From Flavihumibacter fluvii (GTDB lineage: Bacteria > Bacteroidota > Bacteroidia > Chitinophagales > Chitinophagaceae), in contig NZ_CP092333.1 in the NCBI RefSeq assembly GCF_018595675.2, forward strand, positions 768,001 to 832,000: DNA of 64,000 nucleotides, written 5' to 3'. Numbering within the stretch: the first letter of the stretch is position 1; the number at the start of each line of letters is the position of its first letter. The position numbers and the translations under genes were made by a program. Below the pieces are notes generated by a model, which ran no database searches, was not told the DNA's origin, and saw only the letters and a list, made by a program, of their open reading frames with translations. Positions 56,341-64,000 of the stretch are shown in pieces.

Positions 56341-56377
56341 CGCACAACACGTGTATTTGCAAAAGCCTGGCGGAAGG
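56341..56377 (+). repeat. attC-like left half within the interruption
   Basis: Left box CGCACAAC followed by the arm GTGTATTTGCAAAAGCCTGG and GCGGAAGG, like the left half of site 19 or 28. It stops abruptly about 18 bp before the stop codon of the convergent gene. No right arm. Confidence 0.65.
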
Positions 56378-56394
56378 TCAGCCACAAACGATGT

Positions 56395-59292
56395 TTAATA
56401 ACCCACTACAAACTTTACCGTATGCGTTTTTCCATCAGCCTGCATTATTAAAATATAACTACCGGGTACCATCCCTTTTAATGGCAAAGTTTTTTGATTG
56501 TTACCTCTGGTTCCGTCAAAGGTCTGCTGTAGCAATTGCCTGCCTGTCATGTCCGTAATTTTTATCAATGCAAGGCCGTTTTGATTGGCAGCCCATTGCA
56601 GCGTTAATTGATTGGATGCAGGGTTGGGATACAGGTACAATTTTACTTCATTGCTGCTGACTGTTCCATTGTCACTATAAGCGAATTTGCTTTCGGCCGT
56701 AGTACATTCACCAAGTGCATCTCCGTGTGCAAGATGCATAGCCACATCGCTTGTATTAATGCAGAGTGTTTTCTTTTTGGTGGCGCTTTCTTTGTGGCAA
56801 ACGGTTACTTTATTATTACCGCAGCGAATGTCTTTCACAATAATGATGACAGTATCTGCTGCAGTATGGCCATTGGCATCTTTAAGTGTAACAATATACG
56901 TAGTGGTAATTGTTGGGCTAACAGTAATTGTTGGTGTGGTAGCACCGGTTGACCATAAATAAGTTGGTGATCCGCAAACTGTATAGGCTGGCGCAATGGT
57001 TTTACTGGTTGGTCCATACCCAATATAAATGGTTTGATCTGCACCTGCATTAACAGCCACAAAAGCTGGCGTAGTAGCCCATGGACTAAAGATTACATTT
57101 GGCCCAACAGGATCGCCGGTGCCTGGCCCTTCACCACTGGGGCCGCTGGCACTTCCCCACCAGTTGCAGGTGGCATTTTGCGGAGAAGACGATTGGTTAA
57201 TATAGCCTGTTTGGTTGCCCGTAACCGAGTTGCCCTGCACAGTTTGTGTAAGGGTGCTGCCGCTTGCAGCAGTTACAAGAAAACCTGCTTGCCAGGTGTT
57301 CACTGTGTTATCAGTGGCCACCAGGTTCGTGATGGATGTGGCTGGAATATTCGCTTCCACGCCGGTGCCAAAACTGGCATTCACCCCCTTTACGGAATTG
57401 CCTGTAATAGTTGCAGCAGTATTGCCACTGGTTGGTTTAATCAATATGCCTTTAACGGTTGCAGCATTTAGGTTATAAATATTGTTGCCTGAAATGGTAA
57501 CCGTTCCTGCGCCATTAAACTGAACGCCATTCACCGCACTGCTATTGATGCCAGTTGCCTTGATGTTGGCAATAATATCATTTGAAACAGCTACATTTTC
57601 AGCGAAGCCATTTACCAGCACACCATTCGCAACTGCATTTACGCCGCTCAGGTTAATGCTGTTGGCTACAGTTTCCGAGCCAATAATATTGCCTTTATTG
57701 GAAGCCAGCCTCCCGTTGATTGTAATGCCTGCAAAGTCAACGGCGCCACCGGAGGAAGTTCCGGTAACAGCGGTAATCGTATTGTTGTTTAGGATCGGCG
57801 CTGCAAGCGAAGGATCGCTGCATGGTTCCAGGGAAGGGTCTTCATCAGTAATGGAGATATTGTATATTCTTACATCACCTCCACTTTGTACATCCAATTG
57901 CTGAATAGTATTTTGAGCAATAATGGCATTACTAAATACCAATGCTTTAATGCCTGAAAAAGTTGAACTCTCCACAGAGGCAAGCCTTATGTTTTGAATC
58001 GTGTTTTGTGTGATGGTTCCACCGTTACAATCGTTTAATAAGATACCATAAAAAGCAGCATCGCCACCAGTGGCATTGGCAGTAACGCTGATGCCATATT
58101 CGCCATCAGGTCCGCCAATGAAATTATTGGAGCAGTCAACTTTGTTAGGTGCACCTGCGTTGGTAATGGAGATGGCGGCAAATACATCGTTATTAAATGG
58201 GTTGGGATCAGGATAAGGTATGGGGTTAATCTTTTCAATATTTTTTATCATGTTGTTCCTTACAGAAAGAGAATCGCCGCCGGCAAATGAATTACATACA
58301 ATACCAAAGAATGGGCCGCCCCGCCATTTACCTGCAGCGAGTGGTGCATTGCCGCCAATAAAATTGCCTTCAATAATATTAGTACCATTGGGGTAGGTGC
58401 CATGCAGAATATTAATGGCATACTGTGGGTAAGTGTATTCTGTAAGCGTTGAATAAAAACTGTTGTTTTTTATTATCCAGCTAGCGCCAGGTCCATCAGT
58501 TGCTATTTCAATGGCCGAGTAGGTAAAATTGATGATATCATTGTCTATAATTGTATTGTTGATATTGGGTGCGTCAGCATTGCCTTTTGCATAGATGCTG
58601 TAAAATGGCGAAGTGATGGTGGGGCCATTTATTCCTCCTCCATAAATAGCGCCTTCAATCAAATTGTGCTCAACCGTATTATTCCTGGTACCGCCCAAAA
58701 CACCCACGGGGAAAGGACCTTCCGGGTTAAAGGTAACCACGCCTTTCCTGTTAGCCGGACCAAAGGGATTTGCGTAATTGTTGGTGCCGGTAAGGTGGCA
58801 GTAAGATACTTTATTGTTGGAAGCATTATTGCTGAACTGTATGGCCGAACCTTCTGCGCCAGAGCTCCAGATGATCAATTCCCTGAGCGTACCTGCGCCG
58901 CCAGCCCTTCCATCAATATTAAAATATGAACCATAAATATCAAAGATGGGCACGTTGCCGGTAGGGGGCACCGTAAAACCGTTGATCACACCCGTGCCCA
59001 CATAGATGCCGCTGGCGCCAATAGATGGCCGTAGCGTAACCGTGGCATTGGCCGATGTAGGAAAGTTCTCCGGGATCACCAATGGCAAACTGGGTTCATC
59101 CTGAAACCAGTAGTTGGGCCGCAATTCCAGTATAAGGTGGCCGGATAGGCCGGATGCCTGAATATCTGCCAAAGCAGCACCAATGTTAGGATAATCGCCG
59201 GGGATGGACCTGGTACCGCTTAATTGTGCCACAGCAACCTGTATTGACAAGGAAAAGGCAAGAAGTAACATCCATGTAGAACAATGCTTCAT
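56395..59292 (-). CDS. Right-handed beta-helix protein with T9SS sorting domain
   Basis: 965 residues with a signal peptide (LLLAFSLSIQVAVAQ). The body has NosD/pectate-lyase-like helical coils rich in N and G (for example IDNDIINFTYSAIEIATDG). A PKD/Ig-like segment follows near residue 750 (SKTIAPAYTVCGSPTYLWSTGA) and then a Cys-rich linker. It closes with a type A T9SS domain (LYLYPNPASNQLTLQW, ITDMTGRQLLQQTF, PGSYILIMQADGK). Known role of the tail: export through the type IX system to the surface or medium. The body probably binds or cleaves a polysaccharide. Confidence 0.9.
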   Translation of the reverse strand: MKHCSTWMLLLAFSLSIQVAVAQLSGTRSIPGDYPNIGAALADIQASGLSGHLILELRPNYWFQDEPSLPLVIPENFPTSANATVTLRPSIGASGIYVGTGVINGFTVPPTGNVPIFDIYGSYFNIDGRAGGAGTLRELIIWSSGAEGSAIQFSNNASNNKVSYCHLTGTNNYANPFGPANRKGVVTFNPEGPFPVGVLGGTRNNTVEHNLIEGAIYGGGINGPTITSPFYSIYAKGNADAPNINNTIIDNDIINFTYSAIEIATDGPGASWIIKNNSFYSTLTEYTYPQYAINILHGTYPNGTNIIEGNFIGGNAPLAAGKWRGGPFFGIVCNSFAGGDSLSVRNNMIKNIEKINPIPYPDPNPFNNDVFAAISITNAGAPNKVDCSNNFIGGPDGEYGISVTANATGGDAAFYGILLNDCNGGTITQNTIQNIRLASVESSTFSGIKALVFSNAIIAQNTIQQLDVQSGGDVRIYNISITDEDPSLEPCSDPSLAAPILNNNTITAVTGTSSGGAVDFAGITINGRLASNKGNIIGSETVANSINLSGVNAVANGVLVNGFAENVAVSNDIIANIKATGINSSAVNGVQFNGAGTVTISGNNIYNLNAATVKGILIKPTSGNTAATITGNSVKGVNASFGTGVEANIPATSITNLVATDNTVNTWQAGFLVTAASGSTLTQTVQGNSVTGNQTGYINQSSSPQNATCNWWGSASGPSGEGPGTGDPVGPNVIFSPWATTPAFVAVNAGADQTIYIGYGPTSKTIAPAYTVCGSPTYLWSTGATTPTITVSPTITTTYIVTLKDANGHTAADTVIIIVKDIRCGNNKVTVCHKESATKKKTLCINTSDVAMHLAHGDALGECTTAESKFAYSDNGTVSSNEVKLYLYPNPASNQLTLQWAANQNGLALIKITDMTGRQLLQQTFDGTRGNNQKTLPLKGMVPGSYILIMQADGKTHTVKFVVGY

Positions 59293-59650
59293 AAACGTTT
59301 TTTCTAATGAAAAAAAACGGCGCGGAAGTTAGCAGTGCTTTCAGGAGGGACACTGTAAATTAGATTTATTCCAGCAGAATTAAAAGCATTTTGGCGATAT
59401 TCTTTTAAAAAAACACATCGGTGAAGATTCCTTTTAAAGAAAGGAAGAATTAGCTGTAATTTTATTGGATCATATTAAACGTATATTCTGGAGTCAAATT
59501 GCGAAACAGCAATTCTGTATCTGCTGTTCGTGAGAAGCTTTGCTTTTCTATATTTTTCCTAACTACATCAAATCCGAACTGACTTTCAAAATAGCTTTAA
59601 AAGTATTTTCCAGCCAATAAACACGATTTTAACATAACCCGTTAAGGCTC
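59293..59650. other. Gene-free stretch before the array resumes
   Basis: 358 bp, AT-rich, containing the start region of the divergent beta-helix gene. I see no gene, no repeat and no attC half here. Confidence 0.5.
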
Positions 59651-59690
59651 TGCATACAACATGGGTATTGCTGCAAGTTTTAAGGCAACG
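59651..59690 (+). repeat. attC-like left half at the right edge of the interruption
   Basis: Left box TGCATACAAC with the arm GGGTATTGCTGCAAG, like sites 13 and 15. The right arm and core are missing, so the start of the next cassette is not a normal GTT junction. Confidence 0.65.
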
Positions 59691-59712
59691 TTCTTAACTT
59701 TTAGATTGTCGT

Positions 59713-60189
59713 ATGACAAAGTGCTCTATGGGACATATAAAATACGCAGCATTTGTAATATTTTTCAGTTTTATGTTTTTCTCATGTGATCCCTGTAAAA
59801 ACCTTGACTGCCTTTCTGATAATTACAATGGACAGTTTAGGATAGTTAGAGCGACAGATGGCGAAGACCTGGTTTTTGGGCCAAATAGCATCTACGAAAA
59901 AAGCCAAATCACATTTTATTCGTTAAAGAATACAGACACCACCTTCTTTGATTACCAAACGATCAAGTTTCCCAACATGGGGTATGACAGTATATTGCGA
60001 GTACATTTTTTTCCAAAAACTGATATAGCTTATATGCGACTTAGCAATGGCGACATTGACACCCTTGAAATCTCACATAAAACTTTGGATACGAAGTGTT
60101 GCGGAACAATTACAGAAATTACAAACTTTAAGTTTAATAAGTCAGTTGACATTCCCGGCGGCATGGGAACTCAAGAAATAAGAAAGTAA
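59713..60189 (+). CDS. Hypothetical lipoprotein cassette gene
   Basis: 158 residues with lipobox FMFFSC; ATG 59728 would give a cleaner signal peptide. The mature part has cysteines DPCKNLDC near the N-terminus and KCCG later, and mostly beta-type segments. I do not recognise a family. The cassette's left junction has been lost, but a normal closing site follows 4 bp after the stop. Confidence 0.73.
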   Translation: MTKCSMGHIKYAAFVIFFSFMFFSCDPCKNLDCLSDNYNGQFRIVRATDGEDLVFGPNSIYEKSQITFYSLKNTDTTFFDYQTIKFPNMGYDSILRVHFFPKTDIAYMRLSNGDIDTLEISHKTLDTKCCGTITEITNFKFNKSVDIPGGMGTQEIRK

Positions 60190-60193
60190 GCCA

Positions 60194-60359
60194 GCAGCCA
60201 ACAAGGGGTTTGGCGATATAGCGCTGCTCAGGGATATATCAATCTGACGAATAAATCCAATCTTTAGAATATATTTTCATCTTCTTATCTTTACCCAGCT
60301 TCAGTACAGGCTTACGTAACACGGAATTTCGCCACATCAGCAATACCCGGCCGTTAGTG
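60194..60359 (+). repeat. attC-like site 34
   Basis: Left box GCAGCCAAC; its partner core at the cassette start is lost. Right GTT at 60353. The left arm GGGTTTGGCG and right arm AGCAATACCC belong to different arm families and pair poorly. 160 bp. Confidence 0.72.
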
Positions 60360-60371
60360 GTAATTTTATTA

Positions 60372-61256
60372 ATGACACCCCATATAATGGAAACCACTAT
60401 TCAGAACAACATCAGGACGAGATATATTTTCAAGTCAATTCTATTTTGTGTTGTTTTCACTGGGCTATTCGTCGTTTTTTCAATTGCAAAAAACTTCGTT
60501 CCAAATAATTTTGAAAGACTTGCTCACGGAATCATTGGTACACTTGCCGCTTTTTTAACGACAGTTCTGTTTTTAAAGTTTGACAGAAAGCAGTTTTGCG
60601 ATATCGGATTAACCTTTGAGCAAAAGGCCATAGTAAAGTTCTTTACAGGAGTTTTAGTAGGTATTGGAATAATGGGACTCTTAGCAACGAGTCTTATCTA
60701 CTTTACTAATGTTGGAATTGTAACTAATCCGGGAAGTAATTTTTTGAATTTTCTGCTGATGACATTGCCGTTAATTCCGCTAGCGTTTATGGAAGAATTA
60801 GGTTTTAGAGCCTATCCTCTTGAAATACTAAAAGATAAAGTAGGAATATGGCTATCAATCATCATTACATCCATACTTTTTGCATTGTATCATATTGCCA
60901 ATGGCTGGACAATTGTAAGTTCATTTAGTGGACCCGCTGTTTGGGGATTAGTATTTGGGTTGGCTGCAATTCATTCTAAGGGAATTGCCATGCCAACAGG
61001 AATTCATTATGCTGCCAATTTGACTACTTCCGCATTTGGAGCAGCAAATAATACCGTTAGTATATGGGTAATAAAGCAAACCAACCCCTCGACAAAAAAA
61101 TATGGAGGAATTGATTGGGTGACGATACTTCCCGCCCTGGCTCTTTTAGTTTTCGCAACAATTTGTATAGAGTTATACATAAGACAAAGAACTGCCGCTA
61201 ACAGTTCATTATCAAAAGCAGGGCTGACGGAAAAGCAATCGGCAATTGTTCGCTAA
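60372..61256 (+). CDS. CPBP family intramembrane protease (CAAX-like), reading into its attC site
   Basis: 294 residues from ATG 60372 (ATG 60387 also possible). Eight or so membrane segments with the Abi/CPBP motifs: motif 1 FMEELGFRAYPLE (EExxxR), motif 2 LFALYHIANGW, and motif 3 GIHYAAN. Family members cleave prenylated or peptide substrates or confer bacteriocin self-immunity. The last 18 residues come from the left part of site 35 (R'' begins at 61193), so the natural stop was lost as in cassette 20. Confidence 0.88.
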   Translation: MTPHIMETTIQNNIRTRYIFKSILFCVVFTGLFVVFSIAKNFVPNNFERLAHGIIGTLAAFLTTVLFLKFDRKQFCDIGLTFEQKAIVKFFTGVLVGIGIMGLLATSLIYFTNVGIVTNPGSNFLNFLLMTLPLIPLAFMEELGFRAYPLEILKDKVGIWLSIIITSILFALYHIANGWTIVSSFSGPAVWGLVFGLAAIHSKGIAMPTGIHYAANLTTSAFGAANNTVSIWVIKQTNPSTKKYGGIDWVTILPALALLVFATICIELYIRQRTAANSSLSKAGLTEKQSAIVR

Positions 61257-61389
61257 TCAATATTGGCTATCGGCTGGATGTTTTCTAATCAGCTTTAGAA
61301 TTACCAATGAATATTTTATCTTTAGTGAGCATTTGTATCGGTAGACGAATAAGAAATGCCCTGCCTACCCCAATGCCCGGCCGTTGCCT
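61193..61389 (+). repeat. attC-like site 35
   Basis: Left box TGCCGCTAAC resembles the complement of its start GTTAGTGGT only in part. Right GTT at 61383. The inner arms GCAGGGC and GCCCTGC are a perfect pair; the outer arms are degenerate. Confidence 0.74.
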
Positions 61390-61439
61390 GCTATGTTGGA
61401 TACAGCAAATGGTTTCATCAAAAATAAAATGAATTGAAG

Positions 61440-63590
61440 ATGAAGCAGCTTATTCCTTTTCTTCTTTTGTTTCAGCTTGCGTTCAATAGTTCAACTGGAC
61501 AAATGATTCACTACCCTGAAACACCCAAAAAACCAGTCATTGATTCCATATTTGGAAAAGTGATAGCAGATGATTATCGCTGGATTGAGGATATAAACCA
61601 CCAGCAAGTGAAGGATTGGCTTAAAAAACAAGCTACCCTTACGGACGACATTATTGATAACATTCCCGGCAGAAATAAATTAATAGAAGAATTCAGAAAG
61701 ACAGAACAATTAGCTTCCTCGGAAATATCTCTCTTTATTATTCGTGAAGCAGGCCGTTATTTTTATAAGATGACGAGAGCAGGTGAAAATATTCCTTCTT
61801 TATATTACCGGCAAGGGAAAACAGGAAAGGAAATACTACTGTTCAACCCGGGTTCCGATTCTGTTTCGTTTAATTTTTTGCCCAGCAAGGATGGAAAAAA
61901 GGTAGCATTGTCACTTACATCTAAAGGAAATTTTGACATCACAACTACCCGGGTGTTGGATGTTGATACCCGAAAATTCTACCCAGATAGTATTTATCCT
62001 GTTGGCTCTATCCAGGCCTGGTCGCCTGACAGCAAAGGATTTGTTTATGCTGAATTGCAGACCAGCGATAAGCATTCCAATAATTTATGGAAAGATGTCA
62101 TTCTAAGGTATCATCGGTTAAATTCAGACGCAAGAAACGATAAAGCTATCTTTTCACGTATTCATAACCCGGAACTAGATTTAAAACCTTCAGACTTTTT
62201 AAATGTTTATTACTCCCCTGACAATAATTATTTAATTGCGGTGGCGTATCCGGGTGCACAAGCGCAGAACAGGTATTTTTATTCACCTGCTGGTAACCTT
62301 GAGAAAGAGCATGTACGTTGGCGTGTATTAACAACCATTGAAGACCAGGTGAGTGAAGCGATAATATATAAAGATAAGGCCTACCTGGTAACCCGTAAGA
62401 ATGCGCCCAACTTTAAAGTATTGGAAATGCCGCTTGACACGCCAGATCTTGCACATACAACTACACTTGTACCCGAAACCGACATCCCAATAGGCTGGAT
62501 AAGAGTAAGCAAAGATTATTTGTTTATACAAAAAACACAGGGGATTGTAACAAAGTGGACTCAGTATAATTTTTCGACCGGTAAATCAGAGGAAGTTAAA
62601 TTTCCTCATCCGGGTTCTGTATGGATTTACTGCCTGGATGCAAGTACCAATGAATGCCTGGTGAATCTTCTTTCCTATACGAAACCTCTCACTAGATATG
62701 ATTATAACCCCAAGTCTCAACAAGTTTCTTTAAGCGCCTTTAATGTCACTTGTAAGTATCCCGGAGTAAATGATTTAGTGACGGAGCAAGTAGATGTAAA
62801 AAGCTATGATGGCACGATGGTTCCTTTATCGCTTATTTACAACAAGTATATTAAGAAAGACGGAAGTCATATTGCTTTTATGACGGGGTATGGAGCATAT
62901 GGAAATGTCAGCATTCAATACTTCGATCCCCTTTCCCTTTCCTTGTTAAACAGGGGAGTTGTCATAGCGATAACACATCCACGTGGAGGTGGTGAAAAAG
63001 GGTTTGCCTGGCATATGGGAGGATATAAATCTACCAAGCCCAATACCTGGAAAGATTTCATAGCATGCGGTGAGTATCTTATTACGCATCGATACACTTC
63101 ACCCAGGCACCTTATAGGTGAAGGCACCAGCGCAGGGGGAATATTAATTGGCCGGGCTATTACCGAACGGCCTGATTTGTTTGCAGCCGCCATCAACAAT
63201 GTTCCTGTAAGCAACCCGCTGCGGGGAGAAAACAGGCCTAATGGTGAAATTGATGCAAAAGAATTCGGAACCGTAAAGGATTCAACTGAAGCAATGGGAT
63301 TGATTGAAATGGATCCTTTCCTGCATGTTACGCCTGGCGTAAATTATCCGGCAGTAATTGCAATAGCAGGTATAAATGACACAAGAGTTCCCGTTTGGCA
63401 ACCTGCAAAATTTGTGGCAGCACTGCAAAATGCCAGCACATCCAACAAACCTGTGTTGTTGCAGCTTAATTATGACAGTGGACATGGCGCCGAGGAAAAA
63501 AAGGTACGGTATCGCATTTTAGCCAACATGTATGCATTTGCCCTATGGCAGGCAGGACATAATGACTTTAAAGTTGTGCAAACGAAATAA
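61440..63590 (+). CDS. Secreted prolyl oligopeptidase (S9A)
   Basis: 716 residues from ATG 61440, which begins a signal peptide ending NSSTGQ. N-terminal PVIDSIFGKVIADDYRWIED is the S9A start, then a seven-bladed propeller, then the hydrolase domain with nucleophile in GEGTSAGGILIGRAI, Asp in GINDTRVPVWQ and His in YDSGHGAE. Known role: cleavage after proline in short peptides, here probably in the periplasm. At 2.2 kb it is the largest single gene in any cassette and fills it completely, starting 57 bp after the core. Confidence 0.92.
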   Translation: MKQLIPFLLLFQLAFNSSTGQMIHYPETPKKPVIDSIFGKVIADDYRWIEDINHQQVKDWLKKQATLTDDIIDNIPGRNKLIEEFRKTEQLASSEISLFIIREAGRYFYKMTRAGENIPSLYYRQGKTGKEILLFNPGSDSVSFNFLPSKDGKKVALSLTSKGNFDITTTRVLDVDTRKFYPDSIYPVGSIQAWSPDSKGFVYAELQTSDKHSNNLWKDVILRYHRLNSDARNDKAIFSRIHNPELDLKPSDFLNVYYSPDNNYLIAVAYPGAQAQNRYFYSPAGNLEKEHVRWRVLTTIEDQVSEAIIYKDKAYLVTRKNAPNFKVLEMPLDTPDLAHTTTLVPETDIPIGWIRVSKDYLFIQKTQGIVTKWTQYNFSTGKSEEVKFPHPGSVWIYCLDASTNECLVNLLSYTKPLTRYDYNPKSQQVSLSAFNVTCKYPGVNDLVTEQVDVKSYDGTMVPLSLIYNKYIKKDGSHIAFMTGYGAYGNVSIQYFDPLSLSLLNRGVVIAITHPRGGGEKGFAWHMGGYKSTKPNTWKDFIACGEYLITHRYTSPRHLIGEGTSAGGILIGRAITERPDLFAAAINNVPVSNPLRGENRPNGEIDAKEFGTVKDSTEAMGLIEMDPFLHVTPGVNYPAVIAIAGINDTRVPVWQPAKFVAALQNASTSNKPVLLQLNYDSGHGAEEKKVRYRILANMYAFALWQAGHNDFKVVQTK

Positions 63591-63602
63591 TAGACACAGC
63601 AC

Positions 63603-63752
63603 GGCAGGCAACATCGCATTGGCATTATGGCGGGGCGAAGAGTAACTCCGATTAACAGATTAAAAAATGAGTTATTTTATCTTTATTCAGCAGCGGCACC
63701 TGGCAGACGGGACATAGAGTACCAACACATCGCCAATGCTTTTATGTTAGCT
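63603..63752 (+). repeat. attC-like site 36
   Basis: Left box GGCAGGCAAC matches the start of the peptidase cassette GTTGCCTGC. Right GTT at 63746. The arms GCATTGGC and GCCAATGC are a perfect 8-bp pair. 144 bp. Confidence 0.85.
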
Positions 63753-63787
63753 GTCATTGTAAGCAGACTTTACTGACATAGATAAAT

Positions 63788-64000
63788 ATGACAGAAGATC
63801 AATTAAAAATGCGGTACCAACAAATGGAAAACAATTTTAATGTAGCTGTAATTTCTAACAACGGTGACGAAATCAAAAAATGTATAACAAGTGACTGGGT
63901 ACTTGTTGAGGGTCAAGAAGGAATTATTCCGCAAGAAGGTTTTTTCAAAGTACTTCAACAAGGATTATTTTCTCATTCCATAATGACAAAGGAAAATGAC
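63788..64000 (+). CDS. SnoaL/DUF4440-like protein, cut by window edge
   Basis: Frame open from ATG 63788 to the edge: MTEDQLKMRYQQMENNF, NVAVISNNGDEIKKCITSDW, EGQEGIIPQEGFFKVLQQG. The helix-helix-strand order fits a NTF2-like/DUF4440 domain. It starts 42 bp after the core GTTAGCTGTC, so the array continues beyond the window. Confidence 0.7.
   Translation, partial: MTEDQLKMRYQQMENNFNVAVISNNGDEIKKCITSDWVLVEGQEGIIPQEGFFKVLQQGLFSHSIMTKEND

Noticed and set aside
52257-59690. Transposon or insertion sequence in the array
   Set aside because: No transposase, terminal inverted repeats or target duplication were seen; only half attC sites mark the edges.
20743-63752. CRISPR array
   Set aside because: Repeats are mostly 120-195 bp, imperfect and palindromic, and spacers are whole genes; no cas genes are present.
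20743-63752. Transcription terminators or REP/MITE elements between genes
   Set aside because: They occur once per gene with fixed orientation, and their end boxes are complementary to the start of the same unit, which terminators or MITEs would not produce. Some may still act as terminators.
1-64000. tRNA or rRNA genes
   Set aside because: No cloverleaf-like TTCGANTC/CCA-type pattern or rRNA segment was recognised on reading; a covariance scan would be needed to exclude them fully.

Overview
The window looks like a chromosome segment of a Bacteroidota bacterium, probably close to Chitinophagaceae (inferred from protein families, not from any rRNA). Supporting signs are a TamB/TamL pair with a lipoprotein TamA homologue, a protein with a C-terminal type IX secretion sorting domain, many lipoproteins, a tricorn-type S41 protease, and Bacteroidota-style TAnnTTTG promoter elements instead of clear Shine-Dalgarno sequences.

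Region 1 (1-18.6 kb, moderate GC) is ordinary chromosome. It holds the N-terminal part of a sulfatase, a response regulator/thioredoxin-reductase-like fusion with its cyclic-nucleotide-domain histidine kinase, a small lipoprotein, an L,D-transpeptidase, an outer-membrane barrel, the tamB-tamL operon and a large tricorn-like protease.

Region 2 (18.8-20.74 kb) is a boundary. A tyrosine recombinase that has lost about 60 residues between catalytic boxes I and II is followed by about 1.1 kb of non-coding DNA, much of it with a strict 11-bp periodicity.

Region 3 (20.74 kb to the right edge, AT-rich) is the main discovery. It is a long array of short, mostly co-directional cassettes, nearly all with one gene, separated by imperfect palindromes of mostly 185-195 bp. 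Each palindrome begins with an RYYYAAC-like box and ends with a GTTRRRY-like box, as integron attC sites do. The bases flanking GTT at the start of a cassette are the reverse complement of the box at the END OF THE SAME cassette, not of the neighbouring one: 19 cassettes match exactly over 9-10 bases and 5 more have one mismatch. This is the pattern expected if cassettes are excised and inserted by a cut between G and TT. I count 31 full-length sites, 1 collapsed minimal site and 4 half sites, delimiting at least 35 cassette-like units. No intact integron integrase is visible, so the array is CALIN-like (a cluster of attC sites lacking an integrase), with a damaged tyrosine recombinase at its head.

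Cassette cargo is typical accessory material: lipoproteins, small membrane proteins (DUF418, DUF1624, DUF4386, DoxX-like, CPBP), alpha/beta hydrolases, VOC, cupin, DinB, SRPBCC and SnoaL folds, an Mrr-type nuclease, an endonuclease/exonuclease/phosphatase protein, an RsgA GTPase, a bestrophin and a prolyl oligopeptidase. Several cassettes are decaying through in-frame stops. Between 52.3 and 59.7 kb the array is interrupted by higher-GC genes (two paralogous Asp-box proteins, a membrane-anchored winged-helix regulator and a large beta-helix T9SS cargo protein), with half attC sites at its borders and inside it. Cassettes then resume to the right edge.
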